Below are positions 45,564-58,435 of a DNA stretch of 64,000 nt, in pieces. The DNA comes from Actinoplanes sp. KI2 (GTDB taxonomy: Bacteria > Actinomycetota > Actinomycetes > Mycobacteriales > Micromonosporaceae): NCBI RefSeq assembly GCF_025630775.1, contig NZ_JAOSZE010000011.1, positions 149,145 to 213,144 on the forward strand, written 5' to 3'. Numbering within the stretch: position 1 is the stretch's first letter; each line of letters opens with the position of its first letter. The position numbers were made by a program, and so were the translations under genes. The notes under the pieces are model-generated. The model saw only the letters and a list, made by a program, of their open reading frames with translations. It made no database searches and was not told where the DNA came from.

Positions 45564-45590
45564 GCCGCCCGGTTTCCGCCGGGCGGCTTT
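45564..45590 (+). terminator. Terminator after nusB
   Basis: GCCGCCCGG at 45564-45572 pairs with CCGGGCGGC at 45579-45587 around a six-base loop and is followed by TTT. It closes the efp-nusB transcript. Confidence 0.8.
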
Positions 45591-45832
45591 CGTGCGTCAC
45601 AAGAGCCGAGCGCGGCCGGGGTCGGGGGCAGCGCCCCAGGGTTTTCTCGCACCCCACAAACCGCCCTTGAGCATTTGCTTCATGCGCGAAAACGGACACC
45701 CCCCAAAAGCCCGACCCCGATCATCCGCACGATCGGTGATTTAGAGCGTTTCAACGATCGAAGAGCCCCGTGACGGCGAGTGGCCGGCCAAAGACGTGCA
45801 CGCGGGCGCGCCGACCAGGCGGACATGCCAAA
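45591..45832. other. Gene-free stretch between nusB and bldD terminators
   Basis: No gene or RNA was recognised. The middle part (45720-45770) is less GC-rich and contains two copies of CGATCG around an A/T-rich ATTTAGAGCG. This part of the nusB-bldD gap may simply be a spacer between converging transcripts. Confidence 0.4.
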
Positions 45833-45856
45833 GGCCCGCGGAATTCACCGCGGGCC
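45833..45856. terminator. Terminator downstream of bldD (bidirectional)
   Basis: GGCCCGCGG and CCGCGGGCC form a 9-bp stem with a six-base loop (AATTCA), flanked by AAA on the left and CTTT on the right. It can therefore terminate both strands. It lies 25 bases after the bldD stop. Confidence 0.85.
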
Positions 45857-45880
45857 CTTTGACGTGAGGGGAAAACGAGA

Positions 45881-46369
45881 TCAGCTGGCGAAGAACGCGC
45901 GCGGGTCGGCCACCAGGACACCCTGCTCCGTCAGGCGCTCGATGAGGCCCGACGGGGAGATGTCGTAAACGATGGCGAGCGCACGCAGGTCATCGGCTCG
46001 GATGGACAGGACGCGGCCGTTGTAGTCACCGCGCTGCTGCTGGATGGCCCGGGCGTACCGCGCGACGTAGGCGAGGTCCTCGCCGGTGGTGTCGTACAGC
46101 TTCTCCAGGTCGAGCACGATTTTGTTGGTGGCCTCGAGGCGGACGCCGCTGCCGTCGGGCAGCAGCTCCGAGACGGGCACGCGGTAGAAGTCGGCCAGTT
46201 CGGCAAGGCGGGACACGGTGACCGCGCGGTCACCACGCTCGTACGAGCCCACCACGACGGCCTTCCATCGGCCGTTCGACTTCTCTTCCACACCTTGCAG
46301 GGAAAGACCCTGCTGCTGGCGGATGGAGCGCAGGCGGGCGCCCAACGACTTGGCGTACTCAGACGGCAT
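45881..46369 (-). CDS. bldD: Developmental regulator BldD
   Basis: The 162-aa product from ATG 46369 has an N-terminal XRE-type HTH (YAKSLGARLRSIRQQQGLSL, QGVEEKSNGRWKAVVVGSYE, RGDRAVTVSRLAELADFYRV) nearly identical to Streptomyces BldD. The C-terminal domain holds RGDYNGRVLSIRADD, which contains the c-di-GMP signature RxD-x8-RxxD (R113, D115, R124, D127 by my count). BldD with c-di-GMP represses sporulation genes. The in-frame extension to 46459 is rejected because BldD starts MPSEYAK. It is divergent from the pyr operon, as in other actinobacteria. Confidence 0.95.
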   Translation of the reverse strand: MPSEYAKSLGARLRSIRQQQGLSLQGVEEKSNGRWKAVVVGSYERGDRAVTVSRLAELADFYRVPVSELLPDGSGVRLEATNKIVLDLEKLYDTTGEDLAYVARYARAIQQQRGDYNGRVLSIRADDLRALAIVYDISPSGLIERLTEQGVLVADPRAFFAS

Positions 46370-46432
46370 TCGGAACACTCCCACTGTGCTGGCCCGGAGG
46401 GTTCTTCCTCCGCGATCGCTACGGAGCGTGAC

Positions 46433-46447
46433 GGTACGCAGTGTGAG
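46433..46447 (-). promoter_or_regulatory. Candidate BldD-binding site upstream of bldD
   Basis: Read on the minus strand, CTCACACTGCGTACC matches nine of the ten fixed positions of the published BldD consensus nTnACnC(A/T)GnGTnAn. It lies about 65 bases before the bldD start. BldD autoregulates in Streptomyces, so autoregulation here is plausible but untested. Confidence 0.45.
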
Positions 46448-46604
46448 ACCGCCGGTCAAGTGCTGGTTACCGATGAGTCGTGCGGTCCGTGGGTGAAGTG
46501 TCCGATTGATCCGGTAATCGTGGCGTAGGGCAGGTCACCATCGTCAACGTCTCCGCCGCTGGTAACGTTACGTCCGCCATCGGGAGAACGTGTCCCGTCG
46601 ACAT

Positions 46605-46645
46605 CCTTTAACGACCCGTCCCGTGAGGCGGGGAAGGAGGTCCGC
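46605..46645 (+). ncRNA. PyrR-binding leader hairpin covering the pyrR ribosome binding site
   Basis: Between 46611 and 46645 the leader reads ACGACCCGTCCCGTGAGGCG and continues GGGAAGGAGGTCC. GACC at 46613-46616 can pair with GGTC, and CCCG with CGGG, around a GUGAGG loop. GTGAGG-type loops are typical of PyrR RNA sites. The stem includes the GGAAGGAGG Shine-Dalgarno. Bound PyrR (with UMP) would therefore block translation of pyrR and the coupled pyrB and pyrC, the mechanism described for mycobacteria. Confidence 0.6.
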
Positions 46646-46646
46646 C

Positions 46647-47243
46647 GTGGCTTCGCCGCGCGCAGACACGACCAGCAAGATCATCTTGACCGGGTCCGAC
46701 CTGCACCGGGTCGTCGACCGGATCGCTCACCAGATCCTCGAGAAGACGTCGGGCGCCACCGGCACCGTGCTTCTCGGGATTCCGACCCGGGGCGTGCCGC
46801 TCGCGCAGCGGCTGGCCGCCCGCATCCACGCCTTCGAGGGCATCGACGTGCCGATCGGCTCGCTCGACATCACGCTCTACCGCGACGATCTTCGCCTGCA
46901 CGCCACCCGCGCCCTCGGCAAGACCGAGCTGCCCGGCGGGGGCATCGACGGGCGCCGCGTGATTCTGGTCGACGACGTGCTCTTCTCCGGCCGCACCGTG
47001 CGGGCCGCGCTGGACGCGCTGAACGACGTCGGCCGGCCGAGCTCGGTGCAGCTCGCCGTGCTGGTCGACCGCGGCCACCGGCAGCTGCCGATCCGGGCCG
47101 ACTACGTGGGCAAGAACATCCCGACCGCGCTGTCCGAGAGCGTGCGGGTCTCGTTGACCGAGACCGACGGCCTGGACGAGGTCAAGCTGACCGGGGGCGA
47201 CGGATCGGACGAGGCCGAGCTGACCGGGGGCGACGACAAATGA
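46647..47243 (+). CDS. pyrR: PyrR bifunctional regulator/uracil phosphoribosyltransferase
   Basis: The 198-aa product from GTG 46647 (GGAAGGAGG six bases upstream) contains the type I PRTase PRPP loop [36 protein letters not shown] and the PyrR-specific [11 protein letters not shown]. It binds pyr leader RNA when UMP is high and also has uracil phosphoribosyltransferase activity. The last 30 residues are an acidic GGD-rich tail with a short repeat ([20 protein letters not shown]), beyond the normal 180 residues or so. Its stop overlaps the pyrB ATG. Confidence 0.95.
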   Translation: MASPRADTTSKIILTGSDLHRVVDRIAHQILEKTSGATGTVLLGIPTRGVPLAQRLAARIHAFEGIDVPIGSLDITLYRDDLRLHATRALGKTELPGGGIDGRRVILVDDVLFSGRTVRAALDALNDVGRPSSVQLAVLVDRGHRQLPIRADYVGKNIPTALSESVRVSLTETDGLDEVKLTGGDGSDEAELTGGDDK

Positions 47244-48163
47244 TCAAGCATCTGCGATCGGCCGCCGACCTGGACGCGGCCACCGCCACCCTGATCCTGG
47301 ACACCGCCGCGGAGATGGCCGCGCTCGCCGGCCGCGAGGTCAAGAAGCTGCCCACGCTGCGCGGCCGGACCGTGGTGAATCTCTTCTACGAGGACTCGAC
47401 CCGGACCCGGATCTCGTTCGAGGCGGCGGCGAAGCGGCTCTCGGCCGACGTCATCAACTTCTCCGCGAAAGGCTCCAGCGTCTCGAAGGGTGAGAGCCTG
47501 AAGGACACCGCGCTCACCCTGCAGGCGATGGGCGCGGACGCGGTGGTGATCCGGCACTCGGCGTCCGGCGCGCCGCACCGGCTCGCCTCGTGGGTGGACG
47601 GCTCGGTGATCAACGCGGGCGACGGCACCCACGAGCACCCGACCCAGGCGCTGCTGGACGCGTACACGATGCGCTCGCGCCTGGGCCGCCTCGACGGTCT
47701 GAAGGTCGCGATCGTCGGCGACGTGCTGCACAGCCGGGTCGCCCGCTCCAACGTGCTGCTGCTGTCCACCCTGGGTGCGCAGGTGACCCTGATCGGGCCG
47801 CCGACGCTGATTCCGGTGGACATCGCGGCCGCGCTCGAGCCGAAAACAAAAGTGTCGTACGACCTCGATAGCGTCCTGCCCGACATGGACGTCGTGATGA
47901 TGCTGCGGGTGCAGACCGAGCGCATGCAGGACTCGTACTTCCCGTCCGCGCGGGAGTACAGCCGGCGCTACGGCCTCGACGTCGCGCGCATGCGCAAGCT
48001 GCCCGAGCACGCGATCGTCATGCATCCGGGCCCGATGAACCGCGGCATGGAGATCGCCCCCGAGGTGGCGGACTCGTCCCGTTCCACGATCGTCGAACAG
48101 GTCGCCAACGGGGTCAGTGCCCGGATGGCGGTTCTCTATCTGCTGCTGGGGGGCAAGGCGTGA
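47240..48163 (+). CDS. pyrB: Aspartate carbamoyltransferase, catalytic subunit
   Basis: The 307-aa enzyme has the carbamoyl-phosphate loop [20 protein letters not shown] (STRTR), [13 protein letters not shown], the [11 protein letters not shown] motif and [11 protein letters not shown]. It makes N-carbamoylaspartate, the committed pyrimidine step. No PyrI regulatory gene is present, as usual in actinobacteria. It is coupled to pyrR (ATGA) and to pyrC (GTGA). Confidence 0.97.
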   Translation: MIKHLRSAADLDAATATLILDTAAEMAALAGREVKKLPTLRGRTVVNLFYEDSTRTRISFEAAAKRLSADVINFSAKGSSVSKGESLKDTALTLQAMGADAVVIRHSASGAPHRLASWVDGSVINAGDGTHEHPTQALLDAYTMRSRLGRLDGLKVAIVGDVLHSRVARSNVLLLSTLGAQVTLIGPPTLIPVDIAAALEPKTKVSYDLDSVLPDMDVVMMLRVQTERMQDSYFPSAREYSRRYGLDVARMRKLPEHAIVMHPGPMNRGMEIAPEVADSSRSTIVEQVANGVSARMAVLYLLLGGKA

Positions 48164-49425
48164 GCTCGTATGTCTTGAGGAATGTGTCGGTTCTCGGGGG
48201 AGCGCCGGCGAACCTGATGCTGCGCGATGGCCTCATTTCGGACCTTCCCGATATTTCCGCGGAATACATTGACGCTACCGGGCTCGTCGCGCTGCCCGGG
48301 CTGGTCGACCTGCACACCCACCTGCGCGAGCCGGGCCGGGAGGACGCCGAGACCGTCGAGACCGGCTCCCGCTCGGCCGCTCTGGGCGGCTACACCGCGG
48401 TCTGCGCGATGGCGAACACCTCGCCGGTCGCCGACACCGCCGGCGTGGTCGAGCAGGTCTGGCGCCTCGGCCGCGAGGCCGGGCTGGTCGACGTGCAGCC
48501 GATCGGCGCGGTCACCGTCGGGCTGGCCGGCAAGCAGCTGGCCGAGCTGGGCGCGATGGCGACCAGCGCCGCGAACGTGCGGATCTTCTCGGACGACGGC
48601 TTCTGCGTCGCCGACCCGCGCCTGATGCGCCGCGCCCTGGAGTACGTGAAGGCGTTCGACGGCATCATCGCCCAGCACGCCGAGGAGCCGCGGCTCACCG
48701 AGGGCGCGCAGATGCACGAGGGCGAGGTGAGCACCCGGCTGGGCCTCACCGGCTGGCCGGCCGTCGCCGAAGAGGCGATCATCGCCCGGGACGTGCTGCT
48801 CGCCGAGCACGTGGGCAGCCGCCTGCACGTCTGCCACGTCTCCACGGCCGGCTCGGTCGAGGTGCTGCGCCAGGCCAAGGCCCGCGGCGTCCGGGTCACC
48901 GCCGAGGTCACGCCGCATCACCTGCTGCTGACCGACGACCTGGCCGCGTCCTACGACCCGGTTTTCAAGGTCAACCCCCCATTGCGTACGGCCGGGGACG
49001 TGGCCGCCCTGCGCGAGGCGCTCGTCGAGGGCGTCATCGACGTGGTGGCCACCGATCACGCGCCGCACGCGGTGGAGGACAAGGAATGCGAGTGGGCGTA
49101 CGCCCGGCCCGGCATGCTCGGGCTGGAGACCGCGCTCTCGATCGTGATCAGCGTCCTCGGCGAGCGCTGGGACCTGATCGCCGAGCGGATGTCCCGCACG
49201 CCGGCCCGGATCGCCGGGCTGGCCGGGCACGGCACCGACCTCGCGGTCGGCTCGCCGGCCAACCTGACGCTGGTGGACCCGTCCGCCCGCTGGGTCGTCG
49301 ATCCGGCCGAGCTGGCGAGCCGCAGCCGCAACACGCCGTACTCGGGCACCACCCTGCCGGGTCGCATCGTGGCGACCTTCCTCCGGGGAGAGCCGACGGT
49401 CCTCGACGGGAAGGCTGTGAAGTAG
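48160..49425 (+). CDS. pyrC: Dihydroorotase
   Basis: The 421-aa class I dihydroorotase has the zinc-binding [20 protein letters not shown], the histidine in [25 protein letters not shown] and the late aspartate in [14 protein letters not shown]. It closes carbamoylaspartate to dihydroorotate. The GTG start overlaps the pyrB stop. carA follows directly (TAG then ATG, zero spacing). The small membrane protein gene found between pyrC and carA in several actinobacteria is absent here. Confidence 0.96.
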   Translation: MSSYVLRNVSVLGGAPANLMLRDGLISDLPDISAEYIDATGLVALPGLVDLHTHLREPGREDAETVETGSRSAALGGYTAVCAMANTSPVADTAGVVEQVWRLGREAGLVDVQPIGAVTVGLAGKQLAELGAMATSAANVRIFSDDGFCVADPRLMRRALEYVKAFDGIIAQHAEEPRLTEGAQMHEGEVSTRLGLTGWPAVAEEAIIARDVLLAEHVGSRLHVCHVSTAGSVEVLRQAKARGVRVTAEVTPHHLLLTDDLAASYDPVFKVNPPLRTAGDVAALREALVEGVIDVVATDHAPHAVEDKECEWAYARPGMLGLETALSIVISVLGERWDLIAERMSRTPARIAGLAGHGTDLAVGSPANLTLVDPSARWVVDPAELASRSRNTPYSGTTLPGRIVATFLRGEPTVLDGKAVK

Positions 49426-50532
49426 ATGAGCAAAGCGATCCTCGTACTTGAGGATGGCCGGACGTTCTGGGGCGAGGCGTACGGCGCCCCGGGGGAGACG
49501 TTCGGGGAGGCGGTCTTCACCACCGGCATGACCGGTTACCAGGAGACGCTGACCGACCCGTCGTATCACCGGCAGGTCGTGGTGCAGACCGCGCCGATGA
49601 TCGGCAACACCGGCGTGAACGATGAGGACGACGAGTCCGACCGCATTTGGGTGGCCGGTTATGTCGTACGGGATCCGGCTCGTCGCCCCTCGAACTGGCG
49701 CTCGACCGGTGACCTCGCGGCTCGCTTGGAGGCCGAGGGTGTCGTCGGGATCAGCGGGGTGGACACCCGGGCGCTGACCCGGCACCTGCGCTCACGTGGC
49801 GCGATGCGGGTCGGTGTGTCGAGTGTGGATCTTGACCCGGCCTCGCTGCTGGAGAAGGTTCTTGCCTCGCCGCAGATGGTCGGGGCTGACTTGTCCGCCG
49901 AAGTCACTACTTCGGAGAAATACACGGTTTCGGCGGTCGGGGAACACCGGTACACGGTTGCGGCGCTCGACCTCGGGATCAAGCGCAACGTCGCCCGCCG
50001 GCTCGCGGCGCGCGGCGTCACGACGCACATCTTCCCGGCCTCGTCCTCGATCGAGGACCTGCTCGCGGTCGGCCCCGACGCGGTGTTCTTCTCGCCCGGC
50101 CCGGGCGACCCGGCCACCGCCGACGGGCCGGTCGCGCTGGCCCGCGAGGTCATGCGGATCCGCAAGCCGCTGTTCGGCATCTGCTTCGGCAGCCAGATCC
50201 TGGGCCGGGCGCTCGGCTTCGGCACGTACAAGCTCGGCTACGGCCACCGCGGCATCAATCAGCCGGTGCTGGACAGGACCACCGGCAAGGTCGAGGTCAC
50301 CTCGCACAACCACGGCTTCGCCGTCGACGCCCCGCTCGATGCGGCGATCGACACCGAGTTCGGCGCCGTCGAGGTGTCGCACGTCTGCCTCAACGACAAC
50401 GTGGTCGAAGGGCTGCGGGGCCTGGACGTCCCCGCGTTCACCGTCCAGTACCACCCCGAGGCCGCGGCTGGTCCGCACGACGCCGACTACCTGTTCGACC
50501 GGTTCGTCGAGCTGGTCGAGAAGAAGGGCTGA
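49426..50532 (+). CDS. carA: Carbamoyl-phosphate synthase small subunit
   Basis: The 368-aa product carries the N-terminal CPSase small domain ([20 protein letters not shown]) and a class I glutamine amidotransferase. The nucleophile is in [19 protein letters not shown] and the His/Glu pair is in [13 protein letters not shown]. The motif is GICFGSQ rather than the more common GICLGHQ; actinobacterial CarA proteins often have CFGNQ. It supplies ammonia to CarB for pyrimidine and arginine synthesis. Confidence 0.96.
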   Translation: MSKAILVLEDGRTFWGEAYGAPGETFGEAVFTTGMTGYQETLTDPSYHRQVVVQTAPMIGNTGVNDEDDESDRIWVAGYVVRDPARRPSNWRSTGDLAARLEAEGVVGISGVDTRALTRHLRSRGAMRVGVSSVDLDPASLLEKVLASPQMVGADLSAEVTTSEKYTVSAVGEHRYTVAALDLGIKRNVARRLAARGVTTHIFPASSSIEDLLAVGPDAVFFSPGPGDPATADGPVALAREVMRIRKPLFGICFGSQILGRALGFGTYKLGYGHRGINQPVLDRTTGKVEVTSHNHGFAVDAPLDAAIDTEFGAVEVSHVCLNDNVVEGLRGLDVPAFTVQYHPEAAAGPHDADYLFDRFVELVEKKG

Positions 50533-50536
50533 CGCG

Positions 50537-53847
<3,311 letters not shown>

Positions 53848-53851
<4 letters not shown>

Positions 53852-54171
53852 CGGCGACCCCGGAGTCGCCGGTCGGTTCGTCCGGCGCGCCCCGCCCTTC
53901 CTCCCGCGTCGCGGCGACGGTGCGGGGCGAAGCGGCGGGGACGCTGGGCGCGGGCGTGGCGGGGACGCTGGGCGCGGGCGTGGCGGGGACGCTGGGCGTG
54001 GGCGTGGCGGGGACGCGGGGCGCGGGCGTGGCGGGGACGCTGGGCGTGGGCGTGGCGGGGACGCGGGGCGCGGCGGGGACGCTGGGCGTGGGCGTGGCGG
54101 GGACGCGGGGCGCGGCGGGGACGCTGGGCGCGGGCGCCGCTGGGGCGCGGGGCGTGGGGGCGGCGGCGTGA
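53848..54171 (+). CDS. 107-aa repeat protein (AGTLGAGV units) within the pyr operon
   Basis: From GTG 53848 the frame reads [20 protein letters not shown] and then ten tandem units of the octapeptide AGTLGAGV or variants ([16 protein letters not shown]), two of them shortened to six residues (AGTRGA). All unit lengths are multiples of three, so the frame is intact. The start overlaps the carB TGA and the stop overlaps the pyrD GTG, both as GTGA, the same coupling used by real genes in this operon. Composition is Gly/Ala/Thr/Val, with no membrane or catalytic features. It could be a genuine small protein, or a minisatellite that happens to be translated. No homologue is known to me. Confidence 0.5.
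53935..54162. repeat. 24-bp minisatellite between carB and pyrD
   Basis: There are ten tandem units. Eight are 24 bases, starting at 53935, 53959, 53983, 54007, 54031, 54073, 54115 and 54139, and two are 18 bases, starting at 54055 and 54097. The first unit and the next differ little or not at all. Every unit has the form GCGGGGACG followed by CTG or CGG, except the last, which is diverged. Confidence 0.9.
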
Positions 54172-55181
54172 GTGCTTTCGAGCGCGTGGTCCGGCCGGTG
54201 CTCTTCCGCCTCGGCGGGGGTGACGCGGAGAAGGCGCACGAGTTCACCCTCGGGCGTCTCTCCCGGCTGGGCGAGCGCACCCGGTCGGTGCTGCGGACGC
54301 GGTATGCGACCGACGCGCCGGTCGAGGTGTTCGGGGTGCGGTTCCCGAACGCGGTCGGGCTCGCCGCCGGGATGGACAAGAACGGCGTGGCGCTGCCCGC
54401 GTGGCCGGCGCTCGGGTTCGGGTTCGTCGAGGTCGGCACGGTCACCGCGAAGGCGCAGCCGGGCAACGACAAGCCCCGGCTGTTCCGGCTTCGGGACAGC
54501 GAGGCGATCATCAACCGGATGGGCTTCAACAACGCCGGGGCGGCCGCGCTGGCCGCCCGTCTGCGGGCGCTGGGGCCGATCGGGGTCCCGCTGGGGGTGT
54601 CGCTCGGGAAGTCCAAGGTGACGCCGCTGGAGGAGGCGGTGCAGGACTACCTGACCTCGTACGAGCTGCTGCACCCGTACGCCGACTACATCGCGGTGAA
54701 CGTGTCCTCGCCGAACACGCCCGGGCTGCGCACGCTGCAGGACAGGTCGGCGGTCGCGGGCCTGCTCGGCGCCCTGGCGGGCAAGGTGCCGGTGCTCGTG
54801 AAGATCGCGCCGGACCTGACCGAGCCGGCCATCGCCGAGCTGCTCGAGGTGTGCCTGAGCCACGGCGCGGCCGGCGTGATCGCGACGAACACCACGCTCG
54901 CCCGGGACGGGCTCGCCGCGGCTGACCAGCCGAAGGCCGGGGAGGCGGGCGGGTTGTCGGGGCGGCCGCTCACCGAGAAGGCGCGCAAGGTGGTCCACTT
55001 CGTGCACACCGAGACCGGCGGCCAACTGCCGATCATCGGGGTCGGCGGCGTGATGTGCGCCGACGACGCGAGCCGGCTGCTGGACGCCGGCGCCTCGCTG
55101 GTGCAGCTCTACAGCGGCTTCATCTACCACGGTCCGGCCCTGGTTCGGTCGGTCGCCCGGGTGGCCGCGAGAACGAGATGA
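54168..55181 (+). CDS. pyrD: Dihydroorotate dehydrogenase (quinone), class 2
   Basis: The 337-aa protein has the class 2 N-terminal amphipathic extension ([20 protein letters not shown]) that contacts membrane quinones. The FMN barrel follows: [36 protein letters not shown], the catalytic-serine motif [19 protein letters not shown] and [11 protein letters not shown]. It oxidises dihydroorotate to orotate. The GTG start overlaps the stop of the repeat ORF, and its TGA overlaps the bioA ATG (ATGA). Confidence 0.95.
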   Translation: MSAFERVVRPVLFRLGGGDAEKAHEFTLGRLSRLGERTRSVLRTRYATDAPVEVFGVRFPNAVGLAAGMDKNGVALPAWPALGFGFVEVGTVTAKAQPGNDKPRLFRLRDSEAIINRMGFNNAGAAALAARLRALGPIGVPLGVSLGKSKVTPLEEAVQDYLTSYELLHPYADYIAVNVSSPNTPGLRTLQDRSAVAGLLGALAGKVPVLVKIAPDLTEPAIAELLEVCLSHGAAGVIATNTTLARDGLAAADQPKAGEAGGLSGRPLTEKARKVVHFVHTETGGQLPIIGVGGVMCADDASRLLDAGASLVQLYSGFIYHGPALVRSVARVAARTR

Positions 55182-56440
55182 CCGATCTCCTGGCTCTCGA
55201 CCGGGCGCACGTCTGGCATCCGTACGGGCCGATGCCGGGCAGGAGCGAGCCCTACCTGGTGGAGAGCGCCCGGGGCGTCCGGCTGCGACTGGCCGACGGG
55301 CGGGAGCTGATCGACGGGATGTCGTCGTGGTGGGCGGCCATCCACGGGTATCGGCACCCGGTGCTCGACGCGGCGCTCGCCGAGCAGGCGGGCCGGATGA
55401 GCCACGTCATGTTCGGCGGGCTCACCCACGCCCCCGCCATCGAGCTGGCCACCACGCTGGTCGAGCTGGCGCCGGCGGGGCTCGAGCACGTGTTCCTCGC
55501 CGACTCCGGGTCGGTCAGCGTCGAGGTCGCGATCAAGATGGCGCTGCAGGCCCAGCTCGCCCTCGGCCGCCCGGGCCGGCGGCGGCTGCTGACCTGGCGT
55601 GGCGGCTACCACGGCGACACGTTCCATCCGATGACCGTGTGCGACCCGGTCGGCGGCATGCACTCGCTGTGGACCGGGGTGCTGCCGGTCCAGGTCTTCG
55701 CCGACGCGCCGCCGGCCGAGTTCGACCCGGGCTATGCCGGCGCGCTGCGGGCGCTCGTCGCCGAGCACGCGGACGACGTGGCGGCGGTGATCGTCGAGCC
55801 GGTCGTGCAGGGTGCCGGCGGGATGCGCTTCCACCATCCGGAGTACCTCCGCGTCCTGCGGGAGGCCACGGAGGCGTACGGAATCTTCTTGATCTTTGAT
55901 GAGATCGCGACCGGGTTCGGGCGGACCGGCGAGTTCTTCGCGGCCGATCATGCCGGGGTGAGCCCCGACATCATGTGCGTGGGCAAGGCGCTGACCGGTG
56001 GCTACCTGACGCTCGCGGCGGCGCTGGCGACGACCGCGGTGGCCGAGGCGATCTCCATGGGGGAGGGTGGCGGGCTCGCGCACGGGCCGACGTTCATGGG
56101 CAACCCGCTCGCCTGCGCGGTCGCGAACGCCTCGCTGGGACTGCTGCGGGACACCGACTGGCGATCACTCGTCCGGGTGATCGAAAGCGGTCTCCGGGAC
56201 GGTCTGGAGCCGCTGCGCGGGATGCCGGGCGTCGCCGACGTGCGGGTCCTGGGCGCGATCGGCGTGGTGCAGCTCGACCATCCGGTGGACATGGCGAAGG
56301 CGACCGCCGCGGCCGTCGACGCCGGCGTGTGGCTGCGCCCGTTCCGGGACCTGATCTACACGATGCCGCCGTACCTGGCGGACCAGACCGACGTGGACCG
56401 GATCGTGGCGGGGATCGCCGCCGCGGTGGCGGCTACCTGA
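55178..56440 (+). CDS. bioA: Adenosylmethionine-8-amino-7-oxononanoate aminotransferase
   Basis: The 420-aa class III aminotransferase opens [19 protein letters not shown], followed by [20 protein letters not shown], both characteristic of BioA. It also has [13 protein letters not shown], the PLP aspartate in [14 protein letters not shown] and the Schiff-base lysine in [15 protein letters not shown]. It makes 7,8-diaminononanoate in biotin synthesis using SAM as amino donor. It is fused into the pyrimidine operon by overlap with pyrD and an 18-base gap to pyrF. No other bio genes are in the window, so this placement is unusual. Confidence 0.92.
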   Translation: MTDLLALDRAHVWHPYGPMPGRSEPYLVESARGVRLRLADGRELIDGMSSWWAAIHGYRHPVLDAALAEQAGRMSHVMFGGLTHAPAIELATTLVELAPAGLEHVFLADSGSVSVEVAIKMALQAQLALGRPGRRRLLTWRGGYHGDTFHPMTVCDPVGGMHSLWTGVLPVQVFADAPPAEFDPGYAGALRALVAEHADDVAAVIVEPVVQGAGGMRFHHPEYLRVLREATEAYGIFLIFDEIATGFGRTGEFFAADHAGVSPDIMCVGKALTGGYLTLAAALATTAVAEAISMGEGGGLAHGPTFMGNPLACAVANASLGLLRDTDWRSLVRVIESGLRDGLEPLRGMPGVADVRVLGAIGVVQLDHPVDMAKATAAAVDAGVWLRPFRDLIYTMPPYLADQTDVDRIVAGIAAAVAAT

Positions 56441-56457
56441 CAACGAGGACGGCAGCG

Positions 56458-57288
56458 ATGGAGACCTTCGGACAGCGGCTCACGGACGCCCTCGGGAAGC
56501 GGGGGCCGCTCTGTGTCGGCATCGATCCGCACCCCGCTCTGCTCGCTCGCTGGGGGCTCGGCGATGACGTCGCCGGCCTGGAACGCTTCGCCCGTACGGT
56601 GGTCGACGCACTGGCCGATCGGGTGGCCGTGGTGAAGCCGCAGTCGGCGTTTTTTGAGAGATTTGGGTCACGTGGCATCGCGATCCTTGAGTCAACTATC
56701 CGACAGTTGCGCGAGGCCGGGGCGCTCGTCCTGCTGGATGTGAAACGCGGCGACATCGGCTCGACGATGGCCGCGTACGCCTCCGCGTACCTGAATCCTG
56801 CGAGTTCGCTGAGTGCCGACGCGATTACTGTGAGTCCCTACCTCGGAGTCGGGTCGTTGCAGCCGGCATTCGACCTCGCGGCGGCCAACGGCGCCGGCGT
56901 CTTCGTCCTCGCGCTGACGTCGAACCCGGAAGGAGCGAGCGTCCAGCACGCGGTCACCGCGGACGGCCGCACCGTGGCGCAGCGCGTGATCGACGAGATT
57001 TCCCAGGTCAACAGGGGTGCCCAGCCGCTCGGCAACCTCGGTCTCGTGGTCGGCGCGACGATCGGACGGACCGGTCACGACCTGTCTCAAGTGAACGGTC
57101 CGTTGCTCGCTCCGGGGCTCGGCGCGCAGGGCGCGACCCCGTCCGACCTGCGCTCCGTCTTCGGCGAAAGCCTGCGCAACGTGCTGCCGTCGTACTCACG
57201 GGAAGTTCTCAACGCGGGACCTTCCGTGTCCGCTCTGCGGGACGCCGCCGAGCGCGCCGTCGACGACTGCCGGGCCGCTCTCGGGTGA
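56458..57288 (+). CDS. pyrF: Orotidine 5'-phosphate decarboxylase, type 2
   Basis: The 276-aa product belongs to the longer mycobacterial/type 2 PyrF group: GPLCVGIDPHPALLARWGL, VAVVKPQSAFFERFGSRG, the catalytic LVLLDVKRGDIGSTMAAYAS (D-K-D array) and GLVVGATI with LLAPGLGAQGA. It decarboxylates OMP to UMP. ATG 56458 is chosen because the upstream frame is antisense-like to bioA. It is the last pyr gene; an inverted repeat follows before mihF. Confidence 0.95.
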   Translation: METFGQRLTDALGKRGPLCVGIDPHPALLARWGLGDDVAGLERFARTVVDALADRVAVVKPQSAFFERFGSRGIAILESTIRQLREAGALVLLDVKRGDIGSTMAAYASAYLNPASSLSADAITVSPYLGVGSLQPAFDLAAANGAGVFVLALTSNPEGASVQHAVTADGRTVAQRVIDEISQVNRGAQPLGNLGLVVGATIGRTGHDLSQVNGPLLAPGLGAQGATPSDLRSVFGESLRNVLPSYSREVLNAGPSVSALRDAAERAVDDCRAALG

Positions 57289-57379
57289 GTCGGGCCTGTT
57301 TACCAGGCCGGGACACAGCGTCGCCGGGGGTACCCCCACGTTGCCGAATGCGCCGTTGACCGCTAGTTTTCCCCGCGCC

Positions 57380-57405
57380 GGGAACCACATGCCCCTTTGG
57401 TTCCC
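57380..57405. promoter_or_regulatory. Inverted repeat between pyrF and mihF
   Basis: GGGAACCA at 57380-57387 and TGGTTCCC at 57398-57405 are perfect 8-base inverted arms around ten bases (CATGCCCCTT). There is no T-run, and the site is about 70 bases before mihF. It could be a regulator site or a weak terminator of the pyr operon. Confidence 0.5.
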
Positions 57406-57472
57406 TGGCACACCACGTTTCACAGAAGCGCCGGTATTGAACTACGGCGCGATAGGGACCTGAGGAGAACTG

Positions 57473-57790
57473 GTGCCGCTCCCGTCACTGAGCCCCGAGC
57501 AGCGCGCTGCAGCGCTGGAGAAGGCCGCGGAAGTTCGCAAGGCTCGGGCTGAGCTGAAGGAACAGCTCAAGTCCGGCAAGACCACCCTCGCCGCCGTGCT
57601 CGACCGCGCGGAGGGGGACGAGGTCGTCGGCAAGCTGAAGGTTTCGGCCGTGCTGCAGGCGCTGCCGGGCATCGGCAAGATCCGCGCGACGCAGATCATG
57701 GAGAAGCTGAAGATCGCTGACAGCCGCCGGCTGCGCGGTCTCGGCGACCAGCAGCGGAAGGCCCTCCTGGGGGAGTTCGCTGCGAACTGA
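57473..57790 (+). CDS. mihF: Integration host factor, actinobacterial type (mIHF)
   Basis: The 105-aa product starts [20 protein letters not shown] and has the long basic N-terminal helix ([20 protein letters not shown]). A helix-two-turn-helix core follows with [20 protein letters not shown], the H2TH/HhH segment, and a C-terminal [13 protein letters not shown]. This matches mycobacterial mIHF and Streptomyces sIHF, nucleoid proteins required for integration and development and unrelated to alpha/beta IHF. GTG 57473 has TGAGGAG upstream. Position between pyrF and gmk is conserved. Confidence 0.95.
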   Translation: MPLPSLSPEQRAAALEKAAEVRKARAELKEQLKSGKTTLAAVLDRAEGDEVVGKLKVSAVLQALPGIGKIRATQIMEKLKIADSRRLRGLGDQQRKALLGEFAAN

Positions 57791-57816
57791 CTCACCGGCT
57801 CGTGTTGAATGAGCCT

Positions 57817-58422
57817 GTGAGCATGGATGACGACGCGCGCCCGGCAGCCCGCCTCACCGTCCTCTCCGGCCCGTCAGGGGTGGGGAAAGACAGCGTGATC
57901 GAGCTGATCCGGGCGCGCTCGCCTTGGATCAAGCTGTCCGTGTCGGTCACGACCCGGAAGATGCGTGACTACGAGACCGACGGCGAGCACTACCACTTCG
58001 TGACCCGCCCGGAGTTCCAGCGACTGATCGACGGCGGTCAGCTGCTCGAGTGGGCCGAGTTCGCCGGCAACCTCTACGGCACGCCCCGGGCGCAGGTCGA
58101 GGGTTGGCTGGGCCAGGGCCGGCCGGTCCTGCTCAAGATCGATCTGCAGGGCGCGCGCCAGGTCCGGGCCGCGATGCCCGAGGCACAGCTGGTGTTCCTC
58201 GCGCCACCGAGCGTCGAGGAGCTCAAGCGCCGCCTGGTCGGCCGCGGCACCGACGACGAGGAGACGATCCGCCGTCGCCTGGCCCACGCCGACGAGGAAC
58301 TGGCCGCCGAGAAGGAGTTCGACCGAACGGTGGTCAACGACTTCGTCGAGCGTGCCGCCGACGAGCTGGTAGGATTGCTCGGTTCATCGTTTCTGACACC
58401 CGCGCAAGCCCCAGACCACTAA
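57817..58422 (+). CDS. gmk: Guanylate kinase
   Basis: The product is 201 aa from GTG 57817; GTG 57802 and ATG 57823 are alternatives. It has the P-loop [40 protein letters not shown] (GMP-binding SxTTR and DYxF), and the lid with [20 protein letters not shown] and [20 protein letters not shown]. It phosphorylates GMP and dGMP. It lies between mihF and rpoZ, the usual order, with short gaps. Confidence 0.95.
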   Translation: MSMDDDARPAARLTVLSGPSGVGKDSVIELIRARSPWIKLSVSVTTRKMRDYETDGEHYHFVTRPEFQRLIDGGQLLEWAEFAGNLYGTPRAQVEGWLGQGRPVLLKIDLQGARQVRAAMPEAQLVFLAPPSVEELKRRLVGRGTDDEETIRRRLAHADEELAAEKEFDRTVVNDFVERAADELVGLLGSSFLTPAQAPDH

Positions 58423-58435
58423 GGATTGTTGAACA

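Noticed and set aside
45544..45880. tRNA or small RNA gene between nusB and bldD
   Set aside because: No cloverleaf, T-loop sequence or other recognisable RNA was found apart from the two terminator hairpins.
49640..50536. Upstream extension of carB to 49796
   Set aside because: It overlaps carA in another frame; the family start [16 protein letters not shown] fixes ATG 50537.
53860..54165. Proline-rich minus-strand protein (PATPAPSV repeats) at the carB-pyrD minisatellite
   Set aside because: The opposite-strand frame has no start/stop coupling or ribosome site and continues as shadow into pyrD; the plus frame is the coupled one.
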